From contig OY848917.1 of the NCBI GenBank assembly GCA_963693285.1, positions 23,504,245-23,568,244 on the forward strand: 64,000 nt of DNA, in the 5' to 3' direction. Under the pieces are notes generated by a model. The model had not been told where the DNA came from. It saw only the letters and a list, made by a program, of their open reading frames with translations, and made no database searches. Below are positions 23,805 through 34,704 of this stretch, piece by piece (position 1 is the stretch's first letter; every line of letters begins with the position of its first letter). Both the position numbers and the translations under genes were made by a program. This stretch comes from Xestospongia muta. Taxonomy: Eukaryota; Porifera; Demospongiae; Haplosclerida; Petrosiidae.

Positions 23805-23945
23805 AATTGTTAATGTAAACCGAAAGTAAAGATCATACTGTTTTCATTACTAACGTACTATCAGATTGACTAAACTGTCAATCTGATAGTATGTTAGAAA
23901 TGTAAACAATATCATCTTTACCTTCAGTTTCCATCACATAATTTT
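23805..23945. repeat. Fold-back element, best copy, about 52-bp arms
   Basis: Arms about 23817-23869 and 23878-23930. The inner 20 bases (CTAACGTACTATCAGATTGA against TCAATCTGATAGTATGTTAG) pair with one mismatch around an 8-base loop. Three copies in this window (13610, 23200, 23805) share flanking text beyond the arms, so larger segments were copied. Confidence 0.5.
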
Positions 23946-25153
23946 CTACATACATACAATCTGTATAATCATATATTGGTTAAAACATTCAATAACGTCT
24001 GACAGTGAATATGTCTGTGCCTAAATTATACATGTATATTATTATATGTGTGTACTCATATATGATATAATTCCCAATATGTCTTGTACATGTATGTTGC
24101 TATCCAAGTATAACAAATAAACTATTTTTTTATTTTAAATAATAACATTAGTAACAATTGTAAGTAAAAGATAAAAAAGAAACATTCAAAAATATTGCCA
24201 GTAGTGGAAGAAATGTATTATGTACAATAAAACATAATAAATTTCAAGATATGCTAAAGTTATAATGGCACCATCCCCCATTCCAACTTCACTCATCCAT
24301 TTTATCTGTGAAACCACGTACACATAATTTGGTAGCATGTATAATTGAAAAGGACAATGTAGCGTGAACCCAACACATACTCTGACTATATGGCTAACTC
24401 TACTTCTTCGATAGCCTTTCAGGAAATGTTCTTAACTCCTAGCTTACCTTACAGTCTAAAATACAATCCACAAATAATGCAAAAGGGGTAAAATAGGCCT
24501 GTCTGGCTTTGACAAACTCAAAATATTTAACATTTTCTCTCTTTCTGTTGATACTAGAATGGCTTTAACATGTCTATGGAGATACAACTGGCCATCAGTA
24601 TCTACAACAAGTATATCGATCGATGACTCATTTTGTGGCTACAATATAGAGTAATAAATCAGTTTTCGGACGTCACGTATATTTGGACACTGTGTTTGAA
24701 TGCTAACAGTGACTGATGAAAACTACTAGCATCTTAAATGCTTAACGCTTAAGTAGTGGCACTTCAAACATGGCTTGCAGAAATTTCGGAATATCGGACA
24801 GAAGACTGTATTTTCGTAGGTTGTTATCTAGATTGTTTACAAGTATGGTCCTACATGACAACATTCAAACACTAATCATCGCTCTGTAGAATGATGCAGT
24901 TGTCCATTGAAATCTTTTTCCTTCAAAATAGTATGGATAATCTAAAAATGCGTACCCCGAGTGCTGTATAATCGGACACGCCCATTATTAAAATAGCATC
25001 GGAGTGATCTGATAGTATCAGTGTTTTATTACTAAACAAAACTTAGACTTCACATTCACAACAAAACCAAATCATTATATGAATTTTAGAGTACATTTCT
25101 AATGGACTACTCGTGCACTCTACGTAGAACCAAGTGTCACACCTATCACAAGC
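23946..25153. other. Left flank of the nested transposon, nothing recognised
   Basis: No supported gene or RNA. 23520-23760 and 24105-24370 are diverged direct duplicates (shared AAGGACAATGTAGC, ACTTCACTC-type text). Confidence 0.5.
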
Positions 25154-25162
25154 CACCCAACT
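25154..25162. repeat. Target-site duplication of element B, left
   Basis: CACCCAACT, directly before the terminal repeat; exact copy at 52695-52703. Confidence 0.5.
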
Positions 25163-25202
25163 ACTCTGTTGAAGTTAGCAGCACATTCGTGCAGCAGCAC
25201 AT
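25163..25202. repeat. Terminal inverted repeat of B, left
   Basis: 40 bp, identical to 25320-25359 and to the reverse complements of 38304-38343 and 52655-52694. It contains the motif GCAGCACATTCGTGCAGCAG. Confidence 0.5.
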
Positions 25203-25310
25203 TCCTCAGGTACTAGATAACCACGCCTTATTAAATATTTGTGGTTTCAAGTATTTTTGATAGGGTGGAGCTGCAGTTGCTGTTCGCTGTATACTGAAAA
25301 CTTACAACAA

Positions 25311-25319
25311 CATTGTGTG
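25311..25319. repeat. Target-site duplication of element A, left
   Basis: CATTGTGTG, exact copy at 38344-38352. The uninterrupted homologous site within element A itself (near 38185, reverse complement) reads GATTGTGTG, which confirms that A landed inside B sequence. Confidence 0.5.
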
Positions 25320-25359
25320 ACTCTGTTGAAGTTAGCAGCACATTCGTGCAGCAGCACAT
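25320..25359. repeat. Terminal inverted repeat of A, gene end
   Basis: 40 bp. Two further copies of a TG(C/T)TGCTGCA core lie just inside, at about 25386-25397 and 25424-25434; these are candidate transposase-binding sites. Confidence 0.5.
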
Positions 25360-25615
25360 ACTTGTAGGCGGACCTTAAAACCGCGGTATGTGTTGCTGCA
25401 CTTAATGTACATTCCTCATTTGAATGTGCTGCTGCAGAAGCCTAATTAATGTCCCATCACCACATGACACTGCAACAAGGAAACTTGTGTTATTTTGAAA
25501 AGAAGTCTGAAGGTCAGTGTTTTTGTTAGAACACGTAAGAAGATTTAGAAGCATATAATTTACAAATGAACTATTTTTCAATAAGTTGCTTAATCTAAAA
25601 TCAATAATTTTGTGT
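25360..25615. promoter_or_regulatory. Subterminal region of A, gene end
   Basis: Between the terminal repeat and the stop of the protease gene. It carries clustered TGCTGCTGCA-like motifs, including a GC-rich piece (GGACCTTAAAACCGCGG), and must also contain the 3' end of the transcript. The same motifs occur at the right end of B (52560-52655). Confidence 0.5.
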
Positions 25616-28600
25616 TTATATACAGGGAAGTTGTTTTTGTAGAAGGCACTTAACAGCTATTTCGTATGAAAAGTGAAATTTCTCCATTATTAACAAAGTG
25701 AGAACCTACAAGTATAATTCAATGAGGTTATGTCTTGTAATTATTATCTGGAATTACCTCTGGCCAGATGATTGATTTCATAAAATCACTTAAATAGAAT
25801 GCAGGTTTTTTTAGACAATCACTCACCAAAGCAAGTAAATAATAATCAATTTCCATTAGCTACATGAAACTTGTATGAAATAATTGTTTGTTAGACTGAT
25901 ATTCTCACCATATCATCAAGGTCAATTGGCCAGCCATCATCTAAATACTTCACTTTACCAAAATCACTGCAACATTCTCCATTTATTAATTGTCTGATTG
26001 TGTGCTGTTTGTATATCATAAACACATGATTTTTTAAATTTTAAATGATAATTGTAAACATACTTCATTTGCTTTGATTGTTGTTCTAATGAACCTTCTT
26101 GTAAATATGCTGTCACTGATAGAATGATAGAGTATTAGATATAGTATTCACATATATGAATAACATACTGATCTGATTTGTCACGTCTAAAATTCGGATA
26201 ACTTTTAAGGTAAAACTCCTTGCCCCATTTTTGTTTAGTACAAAAGATGTCATCCTTATCTGTTACTGGTTGAGATGTAAATGATGGAAGTAGTATGTCA
26301 TTGTCCTCTAAATCTTCTTCTAAATATCAATAAACATAGAATTTATAGAACTATATGCTTACGATCCATTATATAATTAACTTCATTTTCTCCATCACAA
26401 CCTAAAGTTAACAAAGATTGAAATTACAATCATTCAGTAATCATGTAGTTTATAATGTACCTGGGTTGACATAAGTTTTAATGGTTTCTACGTAATCTGG
26501 AGGAACATTTTCCATATGCACTTCTGCTACTGAACAGCTAGGAATTAACAGACAATGTATTAATATACATTATTTCATGGACAACATACCTTATTTTAAG
26601 GATCCACTTCTTGTAAGTTGTCAGCTATTTTTATAGATAATGTCAACATGTAATAAACAGTCTCTACCTCAAAATTATCCTCATCGTATGGTATTCTGAA
26701 ATAACTTGCCACATACTGTTAAATTTAATTATCTGATGTAAATGTTAAATCTTAGCTATGCTTTTCACATACCTTACATATATATACATTTCTGTACATG
26801 TCAGGGCATGTGTCCTTATGATTAAATATGTCAGGGTACCCATTTTTAATTAAATCGTTTACCAACCTTCACCACATTGATTTTCCAATTGTTATATCTT
26901 CTTGCTTCCTTCATTACTGTTGCCCTCCACGTAGCAACTGCTTTCCTGTAAGTTTGTCTCAATCATGTGCAGTATCACATGTGAATATACCTGAAAGTTT
27001 CAATGAGTTCATTTGCTTTATCACTTATTTTGTCATGAATAGTATATACCAATACATCCTTATTCTCATGTTGGCTGAACTGTAATAGATAAAGTGATGA
27101 TAGTGCATGTGTTTTATTAGTTTTCACTCACTAGAACCATGTCCTCTTCCAAAATAGGACAAATTATCAGGAATATCTCTCCATATCGTTGGTGTCCACT
27201 AGACCTCTGTTGTATATATGGTACATAGTCAAGACTTCTTCATTATAACTTACTTTCATGTAAAAACATGGATTCACTCTATCAAATTCTGACATGGATT
27301 TTCTTGTCATGCAAATTTGTAAGTCAGCACTGTTTATGACTTCAACATAACCCAAATCCTTTATAATAGAGTATTGTTCAAACATGACATATTTGATTAT
27401 TTCAATTACTGACTGTATAAAAGGTTTCAAATTTGTTGTTACTAATTGTCTTCAAAACATTTATAAAAAAGTATACTGTCTACATTTATTTGAGTGTATT
27501 ATTAATGATTAGGCATTTGAGATGGACTGTACCTTAGATGAAATAAATTTTTCACTGTTTGTTAATTCTTTTATGTCTTTTAAATTGAGGTTTACATCAT
27601 CCAATGACAACACAGTCAAACTATCGTCAATGGATAATATTGTTTTAAGTGCCAAACCATTGCTCTTATTCAGTGGGATTTTGTGGGTATTAATAACTGA
27701 CATTTCTGATTGCATTGTTTCACTTGTCTCTGTTTTGGTGTTAACTACTAAATAGAACAAACTGGAATGGAATGTTTTGTGTTTAACAACTCACAATTAG
27801 AGTTAAAGTGTACTGGTGGAAATTCATTATCATCATCACTGTTGCTTTCAGACATAGTGTACAAAACTGGTTATCAATAAGAAATGACTTATCTAAGCAT
27901 TTTGTGTGAATCACTAACTTTCTTGCTTTTGAAGATTATTTAGCTCCAACAAGATCATTGTTCGAGCTATTTGAGCTTCACTCTATGATTTATGTAACCT
28001 GTCTATGCAAGTAGGCATTTTTTACACTTACTTCTTTAAAATTTAATTTTCTCTTCTCGATGAAACACTTTGCTGCCTGTAAACGTAAATGAACATTATA
28101 CAAGTTAATGAAGTCTTACCATGCAGACAAATACCCCACAATCACAGGCATTACTCTGTGTTGGACTGTTGCACATCTATGGATGTACAAGTACTATAAA
28201 AATGAATTAGTGTAACATACTTTGGAATCACAGTATCTCCACTCACGAATGGATAGTTTAAACTTTGACAGTCTACACAAATATAGCCTGCTTTTTTCAA
28301 ATGTTATCTTATGCAATAATTCCTTACCATATGCTATTAATTAAATGAGGCCGACTATTATGATATGAATCGACTTCATATATGATCTTATCATTTACAT
28401 CAACAACCTGTGTAATTAATGTATCCCAAACATATATTATGTTGATTAAGGCACTGACAATGAGAATCCAATGTTGTGGACGATGAACTGGAAATATGAT
28501 CATGTCTTTCTCTAACAGATTTTTGCCCTAGAATTTATTACTTTTTGTTTAATTTTAAAGTTATAAAATCCTTACATATTTTGTGACACCACTAAAGCCT

Positions 28601-30855
28601 CTTGCTTTTAATAATGGAAGGAATATGGAGTCGACAACAGCAATATTCCTCTAGTTTTAACAATTTCTGTGACATGCATGTAAAATTATTTGACTTACAT
28701 CCTTTGCTAACAATATTAAGTAATTCATTATTACCTACACAAGTAGATACTATTATATAATATATACAATAATTATATATGTATATGTATACTTATGTGT
28801 GTGTATGTATATATAATAATTTATGAATACATATATATAGTTTACTTCTGCAGTTAGCCACACTCCTGGCTGTAAGGTGTTGTACGGTGCCTTGATCTCT
28901 TTCCAGTCCTTTATCATATATATAGAATAAATTCTTTGCTAGCAATGCACTTACTATTTCCTTGTCTTCATTAACAACTAATGGACTCTGATAGAAATAT
29001 ATTGTAACAGTAAAGCATGCACATTTTAACAACAGACTGACTTCTCTCCATGATAAAATTGGTGGACAATCATCAATCGCTTCCAATACGGTCTATACAA
29101 GTTTAGTTAGTATAATCAATTACAATATGTATTATGTGATATGAAATAATTTCATACTAACCTCCGACTCATCCGACTTGTATATAGCTAGACATACATT
29201 TCTCTAAGAGGCAATCATAATGATGTATTGTTTTCATTAGCTTTACTCACAGAAATATAGTCTATATTTTTGTTGTAATCATAGTTAGTAATTATGTTAT
29301 TGTCATCATATTCAATCCACTCTCCACCAGGTGTTTTCACTAATGCTGTGTCTATTGTTTTTGTTTGTTTTAATATAGGTAACTTATAGCTGTATAATAA
29401 CTTACAGTGACCTGTGTCTACAGATGTTGGACGTCCATGATGAACCTACACAGCGATAGGATTAAATGGAAACTTTCATTGTAATCAGTACTAACAGCTA
29501 TTCCAAGTAATCGGTAAGTTCTTGAGGTGTAATCATGTTTGGTAGTATTTTCAATTGTAATTGTCCTATTAGATATAATGTCAGATTGATTACATTGCTT
29601 ACAACTTACTCTTGTAGCAACAATGGCTGGTTTGATTTTTTACTTGAATATGTGTTTCGAGAAATGCCTAGTATCTGTACATCTGGTAGTGAAGCAACAT
29701 TTGTGCTAACAGTCATTAGACGTTCATTGCAAGGTATGCATCTGTAAGCTTTATTATGACATTATTGTTTACAATATATAGCTTACAAATGATGGGATGT
29801 TTCATCTGAGTAGCAAGATATTTTCTTTCGCCACAATTCTGATATACAGTCTTCTTTTTGTCCAACCACTGAAATTAATAGTATTTTTGTGTACTCTTCT
29901 CCAACATATATCTAATTGTTAATATAAACAACACTGTCATCGTCACAATAACAGACCTCCTTGCAGATAGGACATTGTTTCTTAGTGATTGTATGTATGT
30001 TAAACAGTTTCTGTTTATTAGACAAACATTCTTAGTAGATTACAGTTGTACATTGCTTAAATCTCCATTACCTGCATTGATTGAACACTAACAGCATCAA
30101 TAAGTAATTCTATTCCTTCTATTACATCATTCTGGCCACCAAAAGCTATGTGTGTTGATGTCATCAATGCCTATTAAATTACATAAATCATATCATATTG
30201 CCTGAAATAAATGAATACTGTTATCATCTGTGAATTAGCAACGTTATCTTCTACTGTGCACTCAATGTTTAAGTATTCTTTTTGGACTGGTGTTAATTCC
30301 ACTTGTGGTATACCTATTATAATAATTCATCAATACTTCAAAGTTTGGGGTTTCTAATTACCACATAGATGTTTTGCCAGGGGGGTTACATGCAATAACT
30401 GGAGGACGCTGTTTATCCAACATAGGTTGCTGGTTTCATTTCCAAAACCCTTGTTGGGTGTATAGCATAACTCCAGTGGCGCTCCAGTCTCATAGATCTG
30501 TCATATATATACAAACACCTTGTCAAAGATGAGTGTTTATTAACTCACAGGTGTTGATGGTAACAACCAAGGTTGAAAAGATGTTATAATGACATCATCA
30601 TCATCATCATTGTGTTCATCACTCCTAGAGAATTTCAACTTTTCACTATCATTAATGACTTCTTGTTTTTCCTGCATTAAAGTGAGTACATAGTACATTA
30701 AACACTTAATTAATCATACATTGCATTCTACGGACAATGTTTCATCACAGCCTCCCCTATAGGAGATTATAATATGTATTTGTGTAAATATCGTTAGTCA
30801 TCTGACTTTGGTTTGATGGACACTTGAGATGATTTTGTATTGCTAAATTCATCAT
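25616..30855 (-). CDS. USP-Ulp1 double protease of transposon A (39 exons, 1048 residues)
   Basis: Spliced by hand, all junctions agree in phase: 30824-30855, 30720-30756, 30549-30671, 30362-30497, 30219-30313, 30072-30170, 29935-30010, 29787-29868, 29610-29741, 29496-29565, 29406-29445, 29251-29351, 29162-29203, 28955-29092, 28846-28890, 28699-28734, 28576-28650, 28459-28527, 28328-28407, 28221-28287, 28120-28176, 28032-28076, 27919-27982, 27795-27866, 27533-27747, 27254-27412, 27132-27206, 26991-27079, 26867-26945, 26773-26814, 26668-26715, 26590-26609, 26461-26537, 26363-26401, 26169-26319, 26064-26115, 25909-26004, 25758-25859, 25616-25705. Residues about 65-355 are a USP (C19) fold: Cys box NLCWINSVLQLL (Cys90), GGQNDVIEGIELL as the QQDAHEF-like motif, CPIC and CIPC zinc pairs, and His box GHYTALVKTPGGEWIEYDD (His307, Asp323/324). 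Residues about 400-580 are Ulp1 (C48): GVWLTAEVIMNYL, HW (His472), EVDS (Asp489), Gln532 and DCG (Cys538). Residues 580-1048 match nothing I know. Start is the first of two ATGs, 34 bp after the transposase stop. Two internal stops are avoided only by splicing (donors near 27918 and 26667). Confidence 0.5.
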
Positions 30856-30889
30856 ATTGGGACCTAAGTGAGAAAACTGAAAGTTATCT

Positions 30890-33800
30890 CTAAACATATT
30901 TCTGTGCATACAGCAATATAAAATCCTTCTTTGGAGGCTTTTGGTAGTGACCCATTAGGTTTTGTCCTGGCTTCTTAGATCTTTTTGACCACTTCTCCTC
31001 AAGCAGTTTTGTTTTTGGTTTATCTAGCTGTTTCTGAATACATGTATATATATATATATATTGTATATATAGACAAATAATGTACTTTACCTTTAGCCTC
31101 TGTCTGTCTTTAGTAGAAACATTGTCAATATAAGCCAGCTGCCTTCCAAAGTGAATTGAGTAGTGCTCCTTTAAAAAAAGATCTGGTCGCTTTCTGTGCT
31201 TTGGATGGTCACTTCTTTTCAATATGAGGTTCCAGGCCTCAATTGTTCCAGCAGTTCGATTTCTGCTTGTTGACATATCTCCTGAATTAACACTCCTCAG
31301 TATATTTGTCCAAAAAGGAACCATAGACAACCATTTCCGTTCCATTGTTTCGATCCATTTAGGTTGAAAAATTGGGTTTGGAGGACATGTTTTGTCAGTA
31401 CAATACTTCAAACTTGACAACTTTTGCTTAAAAAAAGCAAAGAATGGCTTCTTACATGATGAAAGGATCATTGCTTCTTCTGAATTGGTAGTACTTTCCA
31501 GTATATTCTCTGCTAGCTCTTCGTTAATGTTGTCAATGTTGCTGTCGATTAACTGGGGAACCTCTCCAAGTTTTTTGAAAGTATCTTCAAGCTCATTAAT
31601 TGCACATTGCACTTCATTGTTGACATACTCCGAGCCAAAGATTAGAGCACATCTCTTGAGATTTATTAAAAAAATTTCAATTGATGTAGAATTTAACAAA
31701 ACTGAAAAGCAGTACATTGAGAAGCTGTACTGCTCTTTTATGGCACTAAAGTAATGTAAATATACTAACAAATTGTATGCTGTGATAAACTTACAACAAT
31801 TTTTTCATGTCATACTTGGCACTCTTCATAACATGACTTATGCATGCATGTACGAAACACTTGTTGAAATCTGAGCTTGTTGAGCACCTGTTTGCCACAC
31901 GAAAACAGCGGTGTAAATAATCTGATAATGTCTCCAAGTTAAAAACTCTTAAAAAGCTGAGAAGAAGGACTAGGCTTCTATCAATAATGATGTACTTAGG
32001 AACAACGATGTTTTGATGCCCATACAACAATGCTTCATGTCGTCGGAAGTCTTCAAGAAAATGGGAAATGGCCATTACAGAATGCTCTGTCGAAATAAGT
32101 TCAGCCACAGCAATAGGTGGCTGACCTTTCTTTGGGTGTCCAACAACAAGAGCATAGTATAAGGATGTGTTAGACTCATAGTCAGTACCCTTTAAACTAA
32201 TAACTGTACCTGTCGCATCCAAGTACAAAACTTGGTCTTTGGCAAAATTGTGATATATTCTTACTCCTTCCTCAGTAAAGAAAGAAACACTAAATGGTTT
32301 TGCTACAATCCGTTGAATGTATCCGCAAATGTTTCTTTTGCAGCCAAAGGATTCTGTGATCTCTTTGTCTATAACTTTCAGAGACATAACAAGATCCAAG
32401 TGTGGAAATTGGTCTCTTTGACCCTCTGATGAAATTTTTCGAAGAACGTGCTGACTACTGCCAACCTTGTCCCTCTTTCCTGACTCCAGCTCTGCTAACG
32501 TTAAAGACGAAAACTTTTTGTTATAAAGACAAGATGGTGTTAAGGAAAGTACTTCTGTTTTGGCAATTGTTCTATTGCTTGAGCGTATTTGCCTGGATCG
32601 TCTCTCGTCTGTGGCATGCTTAACGAAGGGGGATGTAAAATTTATAAAGACATTTAATGTTATTGGAGGATTACTCTGACAAAAGGACATTATCTTGAGA
32701 TGAAACTGTACAGGGCAATCAGTAAATGTACACTTTCCTGAACAACGAAATGAATAATGAGATGACTTTCTTGAATGTTTTCTTTTCATCCAACGGTTTT
32801 TCATAGCAAAAGAGCAGTATGGATTGTGAGGAGACAGAATATTGATGATTGGGTTTTGCCAGTCAGTCTTAGTAGATAACTCTGGCCATATACTTGATGG
32901 TATGGTAGTCATCACATTTGCAGGAACTGAAGCATAAAAGAAACGACTGTTTTGATTCCCTCCTATAGTTGACATCTACATAATAATAGACAATGCTTTT
33001 GAGTTTGAGTAGATGCAGCATATTTTACCTGAAGTTGTCGTTCAGTCCAGTATGCAGGCGAAACAATGAAACTAGGCAACTCTTTCCTTTCCTGTTTTAT
33101 TGTAATAGTATCCTCTTAAAAATGAACTTTTCACATACCTGCTGTTCTCCAAATGCCAGTTCAAGAGCTCTCTTTTGTGGATGTTCTATTTTGAAGTTTG
33201 TATGTATGTAGCACGTTTCCAATTTCAAACTTACCTTCTTCATACATAAGTTCATCCATCCCTTTACTAATGCATACTTGACATTTATATGTATCAATGC
33301 CTTTTGCTAAGACATCATCAATACCTACACAATCATAATGATACCAATCTCCACAATAATCACACATGATCATGTCCCTAGCAGGAAATAAAAAGTTAAC
33401 ATTGAAAAATTATGTATACATAATATAAACACACACATATATACCTAGTCTCATCATATCTTTTTTTGCATATGCAGTATATTGTTGTAGAACCCTATTA
33501 TGTTTTATGTAAGAAATGTTACAACAGCGCTTTTAGACTTACAAATAAAGATGCTGTTGAAGAGAGAGGAGTGACAACATTGGTAGTCTATAAATGTCCA
33601 GGTAAACATTTCATGTCATTAACATAATTATAATTTACTATGGTGTCATAACAGAGAGAGAGGGAAGTTTCTTTTGTGGCAACAGCCTACATGTTATACA
33701 AGTACATGTCAAAGTCAATGCATCATTTCCTTAATCTTACATGATTGGAATTATGAGTACACGATAATACTGTGTTTCGGATTGAATATGAACATAACTT

Positions 33801-34660
33801 GTCATCCTATTAAGAATGGTTCATGGACAATTTGAACTAGTTTATGACACTTACGGAAAGTTGTTCAAATGTATTATTAATAAGCAATGATGTGTCTGCA
33901 TGTTTGTGAAGGCCATCTTGTGTTGGAGAGTTAGCTTGCATCAGCTCAGTGATAATGTGAGTGTCCTATTTTAAATCGTTAATAACTGCACATGTCATCT
34001 ACAGGTCCACTTACTGTGTTGAGACATTGTTGGGGTGAAGTAGTAACTTGTGATACCTTAGGGAGAGTATAATCATCCTATATTAAATACTTAACTGTAC
34101 CTTGTTATTACATGTCTACTTACCTTGTTGAGACATTGTTGGGGTGAAGTAGTAGCTTGCGATTTATTAGGGAGAATATATCCATCCTATTATATATATA
34201 TTAACTATATTATGTCATCTACAGGTCCACTTACTGTGTCAAGGCCTTGTTGAGGTGAAGTTGCAGTAGCAACAGGAGTAGCTTGATAGTTGGTAATCTA
34301 TATAATATAGTTGAAGATAATGATGTATGTACATTTATATAGAAAGTGCATGTATGTGTCATATAAATATGCTATATATCTGTTATCTTACCAGCTTTAT
34401 GATATTAGTCCTGAAGTTGTTTACATTTTTATACCAATGATTGCTTACAGCTTTGATAAGTCTTGGCGATGGATTGGTTTTACCACATGCACTGATTGCG
34501 GCCTGGACCCAATAGCCATGTCCTTTGCAGGACGCTTTTTTTGGTGGAAGCCCATTTAGACAAATGTAATTAGCAAGAGCATTACTGTTAACATGAAACT
34601 TCACTTTGGGCGGCTAAAGAAAAAGAAAAGCAACGATTACATACATGCATTCCTTACCAT
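30890..34660 (-). CDS. PHD-finger MULE-like DDE transposase of transposon A (14 exons, 950 residues)
   Basis: Exons: 34658-34660 (ATG alone), 34392-34613, 34235-34297, 34124-34186, 34015-34077, 33855-33965, 33543-33587, 33445-33494, 33235-33377, 33139-33185, 33029-33091, 31795-32975, 31091-31745, 30890-31033. Phases agree and the sum is 951 codons. Residues about 196-242 are a C4HC3 PHD finger (YCIC, CDYCGDWYHYDC, CQVC). About 369-383 is a C-x3-C-x4-C-x4-H cluster that may bind DNA. The catalytic core reads VLYLDATG (Asp544), YIIIDRS (Asp623), the CxxH motif CFVH (664-667) between second Asp and Glu as in MULE and hAT transposases, and GTIEAWNLILKR (Glu854). Three consecutive 63-bp exons (34015-34297) are copies of one another with the motif TSPQQ. 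It would bind the 40-bp ends and make the 9-bp staggered insertions. The one-codon first exon is inferred from an ATG sitting on a GTAAGG donor; the alternative is a start further upstream. Confidence 0.5.
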
Positions 34661-34704
34661 GCTATCCACTTAGTTATAAGAAACAGGATATTGAAGGTTA
34701 GAAA
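34661..34704 (-). promoter_or_regulatory. 5' leader of the transposase gene abutting the repeat array
   Basis: Only about 45 bp separate the proposed start codon from the first (diverged) 153-bp repeat, so the promoter must lie in this leader or in the array. I see no clear TATA box. Confidence 0.5.

Noticed and set aside
26596..27855. A separate 279-residue gene between the protease gene and the element end, and a further 194-residue gene (25616-26515)
   Set aside because: Each can be read as a gene, but splice sites with matching phase join them to the USP-Ulp1 frame into one product; I prefer the single-gene model and note the alternative.
30890..31771. Continuous minus frame of 293 codons starting upstream of the transposase exon
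   Set aside because: Its first codons and the stretch around 31034-31090 are intron sequence left open by chance; the spliced model fits the DDE core better.
31392..33211. Plus-strand frames opposite the transposase exons
   Set aside because: Antisense shadows of real exons.
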